From the NCBI GenBank assembly GCA_026705765.1, contig JAPPAB010000028.1, positions 1-64,000 on the forward strand: a stretch of DNA of 64,000 bases. Reading direction: 5' to 3'. Below, one piece after another: positions 51,804 to 60,178 of this stretch (positions are counted from its first letter, which is position 1; every line of letters starts with the position of its first letter). The notes under the pieces are model-generated. The model saw only the letters and a list, made by a program, of their open reading frames with translations, did no database searches and had not been told where the DNA came from. The position numbers and the translations under genes were made by a program. Source of the stretch: Gemmatimonadota bacterium. Its GTDB lineage: Bacteria; Latescibacterota; UBA2968.

Positions 51804-52655
51804 TTATCGCCTTTGTCCTTTGCCAAAAATCAAATATTCAAAAGTACCCGTAATGTCGAGGTACTCTTCCGGGAAATCTGGCGGTAATGCCTTGAATGGT
51901 GCCGATAGTTCGATAGCCTTCAAGCTCGTATCGCGCAATAGGTAATGGCCCTCATAGTCGATCAATTCGGGGCCTTCGAGCCGCCCATCGCGCCAGATTC
52001 TGAATTTCACTATGGTCTTGCCATCAATCATACCCAATTCGAATGCGCGAGGCGGATATATATGACGGTCAATATGTCGCTTGAGATATTGCATGTAGGG
52101 GGCGAAATTCCAGGCGTAAGTGCTCAGTTGCAATCCCCCGCGTTCGAGTGCGCGGGTCTTGCTATTGTCCATATCTATGCGTGGTTGGGGCAGTTCGCCG
52201 CCCAATACCGCGCGTTCTCGCTCTTTTCGCGCTTCTTCGGGATTTTTTTGCAATACATCCACAAAGCTAAAGGGGTTGTCGGTGGTTCCCTGCGTACGGT
52301 CTGCGCTTTGCGTCTCACTGCGCGGCTTCCCCTGCGCTGGTGCCGCTATATTTTTAGCCTGTGATATGCCATCGGAAAATGGTAAGTGGCTTTCGGGTAA
52401 GGGGACCGTTTGTTGATCGCGAGAGATGTTATCGCGCTCTGCGAGCAAAGGGGTTTCTTCGGGCGGTGCGTCGTCTCGATTTTGGGGCACATCGACAAAT
52501 TCAAATGTCAGGGGCGGTGATGCGGGTATTTTTTCTGGTTGCGGTACAATGATCGCAGAGTGCCATAGCGGGTTCTCCATGAGCAGGAACATAATGTGCA
52601 GCAGAATGGCTGCGGTATAAGCCCAGAGGTATGGATTGTTGAGTCGCGTTGCCAT
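51804..52655 (-). CDS. tonB: TonB-family energy transducer
   Basis: 283 aa. One N-terminal transmembrane helix ('LWAYTAAILLHIMFLLMENP'), a Pro/Glu-rich periplasmic linker and a C-terminal TonB/TolA-like domain around 'YMQYLKRHIDRHIYPPRAFE' and 'GKTIVKFRIWRDGRLEGPEL' with a late 'PEEYLDITGTFEYLIFG'. It would carry ExbBD energy to an outer-membrane receptor; no TonB-dependent receptor is in the window. Gene symbol by family and neighbours, not by orthology proof. Confidence 0.85.
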   Translation of the reverse strand: MATRLNNPYLWAYTAAILLHIMFLLMENPLWHSAIIVPQPEKIPASPPLTFEFVDVPQNRDDAPPEETPLLAERDNISRDQQTVPLPESHLPFSDGISQAKNIAAPAQGKPRSETQSADRTQGTTDNPFSFVDVLQKNPEEARKERERAVLGGELPQPRIDMDNSKTRALERGGLQLSTYAWNFAPYMQYLKRHIDRHIYPPRAFELGMIDGKTIVKFRIWRDGRLEGPELIDYEGHYLLRDTSLKAIELSAPFKALPPDFPEEYLDITGTFEYLIFGKGQRR

Positions 52656-52678
52656 ATACCCATTCTGCCTTTACTATT

Positions 52679-54175
52679 TTAGTTTGCTTCTGCGACTTCA
52701 ATTGCTCGCGAATGTATTTTTGCCCACATGCCCTGGAATAAAGACATTCCCCCCACATAAAAAAAGCCAGAGGCAAACAAAATCAGGAATGGTACGGGGA
52801 AGTACAGCCCTTTGGCAATCGAATACGCCATGGCACCCAGCAGATAAAGGCCGAGTCCAATTTCCAAAAATGCAGTTATATTTTTTTTCAGGGCGTAATT
52901 TTTGCGATACCAATTTCCATTTCGTCCGATAACGCGATACTTAGGGGTGCGGTTGAATGCGGTCTCGTGCCCCCGCAGAGCCTGAATCACTCCGCGCGCG
53001 TTATTCAATGATATCCCCATGCCCAGGGCGAGTACGAATGGTAAATACAGGATGCGCGATTTCCAATCCGAATATATTTCTCGCTGCGAGTGGATGTAGT
53101 ATCTCGAGATCACGCCCGTCGCGCCTACAAAGAGGGGAAAATCGATTATCAATACTCTGAGCCATCCGAGGTCTTCCCGCAGCACAATTGCGGGAAAAAT
53201 GAGAATGGCGATCATTGCCATCAAACAATATGCAAAATTGGTTACCAGATGAAAAGCGGCTTCGCCTTTTACACGCCAGGGGAGATGGCTTTGCAACAGG
53301 GTTTTCAGTGTTTTTTTGGCGGTTTGAACAGAGCCTTTTGCCCACCGAAATTGCTGTGATTTCCAGGCATTTACTTCCACGGGGATTTCGGCTGGCGTTA
53401 CGGTATCTGAGAGATAGACAAATTGCCATCCCGCCAATTGCGCGCGGTAGCTCAAGTCGAGGTCTTCGGTCAGGGTATCGTGATGCCAGCCGCCAGCTTC
53501 GTCGATACAGGCTCGACGCCAGACGCCTGCTGTGCCGTTAAAATTGAAAAACAAGCCCGAGCGGCTTCGGGCACCGTGTTCCATAACAAAATGGCCGTCG
53601 AGATAGATGGCCTGTACGCGTGTCAAGATGGAGTAGTCCCGATTCAGATGTCCCCAGCGCGTCTGAACCATGCCGACTTGCGGTTCTGCGAAATGCGGAA
53701 TGGTTTTTTTTAAAAAGTCCGGTGGCGGCAGAAAATCGGCGTCAAAAATTGCGATCAATTCACCGCGTGCAACTCGCAATCCCTCTGCGAGCGCACCGGC
53801 TTTATACCCGGTGCGCGTTTTGCGGTGTATCAGCGCGATATTCAGTCCCGAATGTCGAAGTTCATCAACGCACTGCCTGGCAATTGCGGTTGTCTCATCG
53901 GTTGAGTCGTCTAAAACCTGAATTTCGAGGCGGTCGGTTGGATAATCCATTTTGGCGACGGCGCGAATCAGTCGTTCGACCACATAGCGTTCGTTAAATA
54001 CGGGCAATTGCACTGTCACAAAGGGTAATTCATCAAAGGTGCCGCGGGGAATGGGCTGTTTGCGACGGTGCTTGTAATAGAGGTGTACCATCAAGTGTCG
54101 ATGCAGGCTTACGAGCATCAGCAATGCAAACACGAGGCTGTAAGTGGCCAGCAAAACGGATTGCCACCAGGCCAT
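52679..54175 (-). CDS. Membrane glycosyltransferase, GT2 (cellulose-synthase-like)
   Basis: About 498 aa from ATG 54175 (GGAG upstream; the earlier in-frame start lacks a ribosome site). N-terminal transmembrane helix ('SVLLATYSLVFALLMLVSLH'), GT-A domain with 'VTVQLPVFNERYVVERLIRA', 'VLDDSTDETTAIA', the metal motif 'IAIFDADFLPP', 'LTEDLDLSYRAQLAGW' and the product-binding 'QQFRWAKGSVQT' (QxxRW), then four or five membrane helices. It transfers sugar from a nucleotide sugar to a polymer or lipid, as in exopolysaccharide or glucomannan synthesis. First gene of the envelope operon. Confidence 0.93.
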   Translation of the reverse strand: MAWWQSVLLATYSLVFALLMLVSLHRHLMVHLYYKHRRKQPIPRGTFDELPFVTVQLPVFNERYVVERLIRAVAKMDYPTDRLEIQVLDDSTDETTAIARQCVDELRHSGLNIALIHRKTRTGYKAGALAEGLRVARGELIAIFDADFLPPPDFLKKTIPHFAEPQVGMVQTRWGHLNRDYSILTRVQAIYLDGHFVMEHGARSRSGLFFNFNGTAGVWRRACIDEAGGWHHDTLTEDLDLSYRAQLAGWQFVYLSDTVTPAEIPVEVNAWKSQQFRWAKGSVQTAKKTLKTLLQSHLPWRVKGEAAFHLVTNFAYCLMAMIAILIFPAIVLREDLGWLRVLIIDFPLFVGATGVISRYYIHSQREIYSDWKSRILYLPFVLALGMGISLNNARGVIQALRGHETAFNRTPKYRVIGRNGNWYRKNYALKKNITAFLEIGLGLYLLGAMAYSIAKGLYFPVPFLILFASGFFYVGGMSLFQGMWAKIHSRAIEVAEAN

Positions 54176-54229
54176 ACAGATCTCCAAAATGAAAGTCAAA
54201 ATAGATGTGTTACCAGTGCAGTGCAGCAA

Positions 54230-54257
54230 AATATAGGGTTTGGATACGTTCCGTCAA
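54230..54257 (-). promoter_or_regulatory. Sigma-70 promoter at the head of the envelope operon
   Basis: Minus strand TTGACG (54257-54252), 16-base spacer, TATATT (54235-54230); the GT2 start codon is 55 bases on. The 277-bp gap to the divergent ATPase gene holds this and the promoter at 54327; nothing else was recognised in it. Confidence 0.65.
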
Positions 54258-54326
54258 AGTATTTTGTGTCAATGTCTCCGTGTTGTCTAAAATGCCCGAA
54301 AACACTTAAATCGCTTTGTCGATCAC

Positions 54327-54356
54327 TTGACACAGACCGTTTGAGGTAACTATATT
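54327..54356 (+). promoter_or_regulatory. Sigma-70 promoter for the ExeA-like ATPase gene
   Basis: TTGACA (54327-54332), 18-base spacer, TATATT (54351-54356). It leaves a leader of about 90 bases before the GTG at 54453. Confidence 0.65.
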
Positions 54357-54452
54357 GGATTGCGATAAAACAGGTGCAATGGGCAGGGGTAAACTTCTAT
54401 TCCGATAGGTGCGTAAAATCCATGATCGGACTTAAAATAAAGGATTAAGACC

Positions 54453-55250
54453 GTGTACGATAAATATTGGAATCTGACAGAATTGCCGTTTGAAAATGTG
54501 CCAGATCCGCGTTTTTTTTATTCTTCGAGAGATCACCAGAGAGCATTGTTGCAAATGTTTTACGCGATCAATAACCGCCTGGGGGCTGCCGTGCTCACGA
54601 GCGATGTGGGCTGTGGCAAAACCACTGTGGGTCGCATGCTCATCCATGAACTGTCATCTGATAGGTATAAAATCGCACTTATGGATAGACCTGGTCTTTC
54701 GCCGGAAGACTTTCTGCGGGATATGCTCGAGCAATTGGACGTTGAGGACCAATCGAACGGAAAATTGCAACGCGCACTTGAGGTTCAGGCCGTCAAAAGT
54801 GCCAATGCGGGCAAATATACGGTTGTTATTGTCGATGATGCCCATGCAATAGAAGACGACGATACGTTTGAAGCGTTGCAATCTCTGTTCAGCTTTCAAC
54901 GCAACGGGCGTTTTTTTCTCACCCTTCTCCTCGTTGGACAGGCAGATCTCATGGAACGGGTTGCGGGCGTTGAGGCATTGGGACAACAGGTTGCGCGGCA
55001 ATATCATCTCGCGCCGCTCAAGCGCGAAGAAACCCTATCTTATGTGCAAACTCGTCTGGAAAAAGCTGGGGCTGATCGATCTTTATTTGATGAGGACGCG
55101 CTCGACGCGCTCTATCAAGCGTCTAATGGTGTTCCACAAAATATAAATAATATTTGCGATATTGCCCTGTTGCTCGGTTTTGATGCCGGGGTCAAAACCG
55201 TTGGAGAGGAACAGATAGAGAAAGCTGTTTACGCGGTTGACAATCTGTAG
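54453..55250 (+). CDS. ExeA/GspA-like AAA ATPase
   Basis: 265 aa, GTG start. The N-terminus 'YWNLTELPFENVPDPRFFYS' and 'HQRALLQMFYAINNRLGAAV' match the ExeA/GspA/MshM family. Walker A is 'LTSDVGCGKTTVG' (residues about 49-60), Walker B 'YTVVIVDDAHAIED' (about 121-134), and the C-terminal lid has 'PQNINNICDIALLLGF'. The peptidoglycan-binding part of full ExeA is missing. Such ATPases help assemble type II secretion or pilus machinery; TniB-like transposition ATPases are similar in sequence but no partner transposase is near. The stop meets the first codon of a possible GTG start of the next gene. Confidence 0.85.
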   Translation: MYDKYWNLTELPFENVPDPRFFYSSRDHQRALLQMFYAINNRLGAAVLTSDVGCGKTTVGRMLIHELSSDRYKIALMDRPGLSPEDFLRDMLEQLDVEDQSNGKLQRALEVQAVKSANAGKYTVVIVDDAHAIEDDDTFEALQSLFSFQRNGRFFLTLLLVGQADLMERVAGVEALGQQVARQYHLAPLKREETLSYVQTRLEKAGADRSLFDEDALDALYQASNGVPQNINNICDIALLLGFDAGVKTVGEEQIEKAVYAVDNL

Positions 55251-55267
55251 TGAAAACGGAGGGGATT

Positions 55268-56020
55268 ATGACACCAGAAGAGAAATTTCGATTTGATTTG
55301 CAGGGGTTTTTGGTTGTCAAAAATGTGTTGAGCGCAGATGAGGTGGATGCGCTGAATAAGTTGGCCGATGAGGTATGGGCTGCTCCTGCCGACGAAAATG
55401 ATGGGCACCGCCGTACGAGTCGCGTTTCAATGTGGGGGCCAGAGACGCAGGCGTTGTTCGATCATCCCAATGCGTTGCCGTATATGATTGAGTTGCTAGG
55501 GCCAACATTTCGCGTGGATCACGATTATTCCATTTTTATGAAGAAGGGGGCGAGACGCGGGCGATTGCACGGTGGGCCATCACTGCAGGCGGGTGTGCCG
55601 GGCGATCATTGGTACAAATACCACGATGGGGTGATGCGCAATGGGTTGACGGTGTTTACTTATAATCTTGCGCCCGCGCGCAAAGGGGATGGCGGCTTTG
55701 CCTGTGTTCCCGGGTCGCATAAGAGCAATTTTGTCAGTATTCCCAGCGATGTGCGCAATTTTGAGCGACCGGCGCACTATGTACATCAGCCCGAAGCAGA
55801 AGCCGGGGATATGATCATTTTTACAGAGGCACTGGTGCATGGAACAATGCCATGGGAGGGCGAGCACGAGCGCCGTTCATTGCTGTATAAATTTAGCCCG
55901 GGACATTCGGCGTGGTCGCAGAATTATTACAATCCAGACGATTATCCGAATGTGACAGATCAGCAGCGACGGATTATGGAGCCGCCATCAATTGGCGGGC
56001 GGGAAAAAGTCGTTATGTGA
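55268..56020 (+). CDS. PhyH-family oxygenase with HxG instead of HxD
   Basis: 250 aa from ATG 55268 (GGAGGGG just upstream). PhyH fold: 'FDLQGFLVVKNVLSADEVDA' at the start, 'GGFACVPGSHKSNFVS', and distal 'TEALVHGTMPW' (H191) with 'RRSLLYKFSP'. Where other PhyH members have HxD, this has 'GRLHGGPSL' (H101-G-G103), lacking the carboxylate ligand; the same HSG/HGG pattern is in the broken relative at 58220. In Fe(II)/2-oxoglutarate halogenases the Asp is replaced by Gly or Ala. That makes halogenase-like chemistry possible, but a different carboxylate ligand or loss of activity is also possible. Confidence 0.85.
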   Translation: MTPEEKFRFDLQGFLVVKNVLSADEVDALNKLADEVWAAPADENDGHRRTSRVSMWGPETQALFDHPNALPYMIELLGPTFRVDHDYSIFMKKGARRGRLHGGPSLQAGVPGDHWYKYHDGVMRNGLTVFTYNLAPARKGDGGFACVPGSHKSNFVSIPSDVRNFERPAHYVHQPEAEAGDMIIFTEALVHGTMPWEGEHERRSLLYKFSPGHSAWSQNYYNPDDYPNVTDQQRRIMEPPSIGGREKVVM

Positions 56021-56037
56021 TCGGAAAGGACATACTT

Positions 56038-56994
56038 ATGGGGCTTACAGCAGAGGAAGTTCGACAGTTCAAAGAGCTTGGTTATGTGGTTAAAGAATCC
56101 ATTTATTCTTCGGACGATTTGCAACTTTTGAAGGATGGGTTGACAGGCGCGGTTCAGGAGAAGTGCGATGAGTTGATTGCCGCTGGCGAGCTGGATCGCG
56201 ATTTTGCCGAGGAGCCATTTGAGACGCGGCTGACCAGGCTTAACCGATACAACCCGGAGGCCGCTCACAAGGTGTTGATGTCGATCTGGTCGGGTAGGTT
56301 TCACGGGCCGGGGATTTTGAAGGCGTTGCGGCATCGTCCATTGATTGCGTGTATTGAGGATATTATCGGTCCCGATATTGTCGGTACGTCGATTTATCGC
56401 ATACGCCCCAAGGTGCCGGGCTATTCGCGCGGGGAAGTGCCCTGGCATCAGGATGCGGGTTATTCGATGGAACATTGTTACGATTATTTGATGGTGACGT
56501 GCTGGGTACCGCTGGTGGATGCGACGCTGGATAATGGGTGTTTGTGGGTGATTCCAAAGGTGCAGGATAAGGGGATTATCCGACATTATACGGGTGGTCA
56601 CGCGGGTTTTTTGGAAATTGCACCTGAAAATGTTCCGAAGGGCGCAATACCCGTGGAGATGTCGGCGGGGTCGGTTTTGTTTTTGACGAATTTGACGCCC
56701 CATGCTTCGTTTGAAAATAAGACGGATATTGTGCGGTGGAGTATGGATTTGCGATATCAGGATTTTGGCGTGCCGAGCAATATTGGCGAGGTGCCCGAAG
56801 ATTATATGCCAGAACGCGAGCCAGTGACGATGGCGTGCCATCCGGGCGAGGCGTATTTCGTGATTCAGGATACGCAAAATCCCGAGCGAGAGATGCGAGA
56901 TCCCGAGGCTTTTGCCACGTTGCGGAGAGAGTGGGATAGAAAGAAGGTTCACGCCCCAGGGCGCGGTTGGACGCCGCTGGATGAACGCCGCTAA
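56038..56994 (+). CDS. Phytanoyl-CoA dioxygenase (PhyH) family protein
   Basis: About 318 aa from ATG 56038 (GAAAGGA upstream). Complete site: 'VPWHQDAGYSME' (H137, D139), distal 'NLTPHASFEN' (H222) and 'DIVRWSMDLRYQDF' (R233). A closer relative of the gene at 7181 than of its neighbour, with the same extra N-terminal helices. Eighteen bases after the HxG gene and 14 before the propeller gene, so part of the plus-strand unit from about 55.3 kb. Confidence 0.9.
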   Translation: MGLTAEEVRQFKELGYVVKESIYSSDDLQLLKDGLTGAVQEKCDELIAAGELDRDFAEEPFETRLTRLNRYNPEAAHKVLMSIWSGRFHGPGILKALRHRPLIACIEDIIGPDIVGTSIYRIRPKVPGYSRGEVPWHQDAGYSMEHCYDYLMVTCWVPLVDATLDNGCLWVIPKVQDKGIIRHYTGGHAGFLEIAPENVPKGAIPVEMSAGSVLFLTNLTPHASFENKTDIVRWSMDLRYQDFGVPSNIGEVPEDYMPEREPVTMACHPGEAYFVIQDTQNPEREMRDPEAFATLRREWDRKKVHAPGRGWTPLDERR

Positions 56995-57008
56995 ACATGG
57001 AGAATTGC

Positions 57009-58091
57009 ATGGGTGAAGTAACTTATCGGGTTGAGAAATTGCACGGTAAGCCAATTGTCGATGGAAGTGATGTGCGGCGGCTCAGGATTGGGGCAGATCC
57101 CAATCGCTCGAGGCTGCGCGGCGATGCGATGTTTCCCACGGTGGTTCGGGTTCCCGACTGGGTGTCTGCGGAAGATCGGGCACATCCGGATGCGAATTAT
57201 TATCTCTATTTTGCGTCGCATCACGGGACGAGTATTCATCTGGCGTGGTCAGATCGGGTGGATTCGGCGGATTGGACGATTTTTAATGCCGGGAGATTGG
57301 ATGATCCGCGTTTTCCCGGGCGCGGAGTTTTTGATTTGCGGCTGGACAATGAGACTGAGACGATTGATGTGGTGGATGGTATTGTGTTGAAGGGGCATGT
57401 GTCGTCTCCCGAGGTGATTGTGGATGAGGATAGTCGGCAGTTTATCATGGTGGTTCACGGGAGCAGCAATGATGGCCAGCGTTCATTTGTGGCGACGTCG
57501 AAGTCCGGATTGAATTTTAACCGTCCCGAAGTGGGTGGCGAAGAAGGCTGCGGATTGAAACGGTTGAAATTTGCGGATCGAAATTATCTGCGCGTGTTTA
57601 CCTACCATGGCGATTGGTACGGTTTTGCACAGCGCGGATTTTTTTTAGAGCCAGCTGTTCCCGAATGTCCGTGGGATGCGCCAGTGGGTTGGAATACGAG
57701 CGATCCTCTGTGGGTGTCTGCTGAATCGTCGCCTATTGAGGATGATCTCGTCGCCGATGGGTTGGCGGGCGATCATCTTCCCAATGGGGGTTTGGGATTG
57801 CGCCACGGATGTGTGCGGGTGATGGGGGATGGCGAGACGCTGGAGGTGTTTTACAGCCGAAAATGGGAGGAGCCGGAATATATTATGCGTTCGACTGTGG
57901 ATTTGAGCGCGGGTGATTGGCAGGCGTGGCAGACGAGTTATCCCCCCGAAGAGATGATTCGCGCCGAGGAGGATTGGGAGGGCGATGTGGTGCACGATTC
58001 TTATGCGTTCAAAGAAGATGGTCAGTTGTATTTGTTTTATACCTGTTGGGAAGAGGATGCGATTGCCGTGGCGAAGCTGTACTGTGAATAA
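57009..58091 (+). CDS. Glycosidase-like beta-propeller protein (GH43/GH32-like fold)
   Basis: About 360 aa from ATG 57009 (GGAG six bases before); an ATG four codons earlier has no ribosome site. Repeated blade-like segments occur: 'YYLYFASHHGTSIHLAWSDR', 'SPEVIVDEDSRQFIMVVHGS', 'RVFTYHGDWYGFAQRG', 'RHGCVRVMGDGETLEVFYSR' and 'DSYAFKEDGQLYLFYTCWEE'. This is the pattern of five-bladed propeller glycosidases or of sugar-binding propellers. I do not see a certain catalytic triad, so enzymatic activity is unproven. No signal peptide, thus cytoplasmic unless exported otherwise. Its place beside PhyH and sulfatase genes supports carbohydrate catabolism. Confidence 0.7.
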   Translation: MGEVTYRVEKLHGKPIVDGSDVRRLRIGADPNRSRLRGDAMFPTVVRVPDWVSAEDRAHPDANYYLYFASHHGTSIHLAWSDRVDSADWTIFNAGRLDDPRFPGRGVFDLRLDNETETIDVVDGIVLKGHVSSPEVIVDEDSRQFIMVVHGSSNDGQRSFVATSKSGLNFNRPEVGGEEGCGLKRLKFADRNYLRVFTYHGDWYGFAQRGFFLEPAVPECPWDAPVGWNTSDPLWVSAESSPIEDDLVADGLAGDHLPNGGLGLRHGCVRVMGDGETLEVFYSRKWEEPEYIMRSTVDLSAGDWQAWQTSYPPEEMIRAEEDWEGDVVHDSYAFKEDGQLYLFYTCWEEDAIAVAKLYCE

Positions 58092-58629
58092 TAGGGAAAT
58101 TGTATGGCACGATTTGAAGCGACATAGGAGTCGTTACAGCAGTACAATTGCCCTCAGTGGTTTCGGTTGGGATCTGGGCACACTGGGGGCATTCGCGTTG
58201 ATAAATAAGGAGAAAAAATATGGTACCCTCACCTACTGCATGGGATGATTACCGTTTTGATCTTCAAGGATATCTCGTTCTGAAGGATGTTGTTTCTCCA
58301 GAGTTAATTGCGGAGATTAATGAGACGGTCGATCACTGGGTTCGTTTACACGAGGCTGGACACAAATGGATCGGCCATGTTCGCGGTAGCGATCCCGAAC
58401 CCGTAAAGGGCCCCGATATTAAGTTTGCGAATATTATTGAGGGTGGACCAGCTTTTGAGGCTTTGATCGATAATCCCAACTGGATTGAGTATGTGAAGCG
58501 CTATGTCGATAATGATGGGTTGTATATCTGGGCTAACCATCTGTCTGTCAGTCGGAAAGGCAGCTATGTACCTGTTCATTCCGGTGGGCACAACCAAGAG
58601 TTATCGCACCAGTTTTCGATATCATAACG

Positions 58630-58720
58630 GTGACTACTCCCAACGATAGAGCAGTTGGGCTTCTTGGCGGTTAGGTCGCCTGACGTTGTAGCCCCAACGT
58701 CAATATGTTTATCGCAGCAT
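58630..58720 (-). ncRNA. Candidate omega (reRNA) scaffold at the tnpB 3' end
   Basis: In TnpB elements the guide RNA overlaps the end of tnpB and the right-end hairpin, then continues into flanking DNA as the guide. Here the hairpin CCCAAC (58644-58639 complement) / GTTGGG sits at the right place and the guide would read into host sequence below 58630, CGTTATGATATCG on the minus strand. The 5' limit given is arbitrary. Confidence 0.4.
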
Positions 58721-59795
58721 TGTGGTCTCTGTCCGTCTTATAGCCACACGCCTTGCAATGATGCACACGATCTGAGAGTGTCTTTTTCTCTCTATGTCCA
58801 CATGCCGAGCAATCTTGTGAGGTGTAGTCAGGCTTGACGGCCTTGAATCCAATACCAGCCTCTTCCGCTTTGTATTTGAGACAGTGCCGAAACAGGGACC
58901 ACGCTACGTCTGCTATTGATTTAGACAATCGCTTGTTCTTTTGCATCTCTTTTACGTCTAATTTCTCGACGGCTATGAAACCGTGACGATTGACCATTTT
59001 TCTTGATTCTTGATGAACAAAGTTATGTCGCTTATTACGGATACGCTCATGCACTTTGGCAATGACTTTACGACGTTTTTCTCTTACGGCGCCGGTCTTG
59101 GGTCTTTTTTTTACCGCGTCCCATTTGCGCTGTGCTTTGGCAAGCGTTTTTTGCTCTCTTCTAAAGAATCGCTGGTTGGCTATCTTCTGTCCGTCACTGG
59201 TTACAGCAAAGGAATTGAGACCCACGTCAATGCCAACGGCAGAGTTAGTGTCTGCTTTCTTACTTGTGTCGCCTATATCACAAGAAATAGTAGCGAACCA
59301 CTTACCCGTCGCTGTTCTCATGACTGTGCAAGATTTAGGAATGCCGTCAAGTGGCCTGTGCTGGACAATCCGAATACAGCCTATTTTGCCCATTCGCAAG
59401 CCCTTATCGTCCAGTCTGCATCCATTGGCAAACTGAGGATAGGTGATAGAATCATAGCGATTCTGTCCCTTGTATCTGGGAAAGCCTGCTTTCTCGCCCG
59501 TCTTTGCTTTTTCTTTAAGACGACGAAAGAATGCTTTGAATGCCCAATCTACTCTTGTGGACACCTGTTGCAATACCTGACTATAGACTTGCTTGAATGC
59601 AAGACGCTGCTGCTTCATCATTGGTATTGTTTTAGTCTGGTCATAACGAGACAGAGACTTATTTTCATTTTTCCATGCTTGTATTCTCGCACAGAGAAAT
59701 TGGTTGTATAGCAAGCGACATTCTTCAATATGTGCCAGCAAGAATTTCTCTTGCTTTTTCGTTGGGCGCAATCTGTATTTAAAGGATTTAAGCAT
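58671..59795 (-). CDS. tnpB: TnpB RNA-guided endonuclease (IS605 OrfB)
   Basis: 374 aa, normal TnpB size. The N-terminal helix-turn-helix part opens 'FKYRLRPTKKQEKFLLAHIE'. The split RuvC site is complete: 'VGIDVGLNS' (D190), 'IAVEKLDVKEM' (E277) and 'TDRDHNAA' (D357), as is the zinc ribbon 'CSACG' (C329, C332) and 'CKACG' (C347, C350). It is therefore likely an active nuclease guided by an RNA from its own 3' end. A near-consensus promoter lies directly upstream. Inserted in a PhyH gene on the opposite strand. Confidence 0.95.
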   Translation of the reverse strand: MLKSFKYRLRPTKKQEKFLLAHIEECRLLYNQFLCARIQAWKNENKSLSRYDQTKTIPMMKQQRLAFKQVYSQVLQQVSTRVDWAFKAFFRRLKEKAKTGEKAGFPRYKGQNRYDSITYPQFANGCRLDDKGLRMGKIGCIRIVQHRPLDGIPKSCTVMRTATGKWFATISCDIGDTSKKADTNSAVGIDVGLNSFAVTSDGQKIANQRFFRREQKTLAKAQRKWDAVKKRPKTGAVREKRRKVIAKVHERIRNKRHNFVHQESRKMVNRHGFIAVEKLDVKEMQKNKRLSKSIADVAWSLFRHCLKYKAEEAGIGFKAVKPDYTSQDCSACGHREKKTLSDRVHHCKACGYKTDRDHNAAINILTLGLQRQAT

Positions 59796-59801
59796 AATAA
59801 A

Positions 59802-59830
59802 AATATATACTTATGAGCGTATTTTGTCAA
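59802..59830 (-). promoter_or_regulatory. Sigma-70 promoter for tnpB
   Basis: Minus strand TTGACA (59830-59825), exactly 17 bases, TATATT (59807-59802). The tnpB ATG at 59795 lies only six bases past the -10, so the transcript is nearly leaderless. Confidence 0.7.
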
Positions 59831-60178
59831 GCTATTTTTCGTAGAATTAACGGACGAACCACAATGATGAAGTGCTGGTGCATCAGAAGGGGCAGGGCAG
59901 GAAGAATTATGTTCTCGAGCCTGGTGATATGGCACCCTATCTCAAGGAGGTGCATCTCAAGGCGGGAGATGCCGTTGTGTTTACAGATGCACTTATTCAC
60001 GGTGCCAGTGTGAGGACCAACGAGGGAGAACGCCGCGCATTGATTTATCGCTATTCGTCTTTTTGGACCCGAGATCGTTTTGGGTATGAGTACTCTGATG
60101 AGTTGGTGGCGAGATTGACGCCCGCTCGTCGAAAGATTATTCGCCCGATTGAACCATCAAAGCCGCCGGTTGTGCAAT

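Larger units (their letters stand above)
58630..59845 (-). mobile_element. IS200/IS605-group element carrying tnpB only
   Basis: The right end reads on the minus strand GAAGCCCAACTGCTCTATCG then TTGGGAGTAGTCAC, a hairpin (GCCCAAC/GTTGGG) of classical IS605-group form, ending near 58630. The left end is not certain, somewhere in 59831-59871. No tnpA is present, so it is non-autonomous. There are no terminal inverted repeats or target duplication, as expected for this group. Confidence 0.7.

Noticed and set aside
54176-54452. Small RNA or riboswitch in the divergent gap before the ExeA-like gene
   Set aside because: Beyond the two promoters I could not find a stable structure or known riboswitch pattern in this stretch.
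54453-56020. ATPase plus PhyH genes as a Tn7/TniB-type transposition locus
   Set aside because: The ATPase fits ExeA/GspA as well, and there is no DDE transposase, end repeat or target duplication around it.
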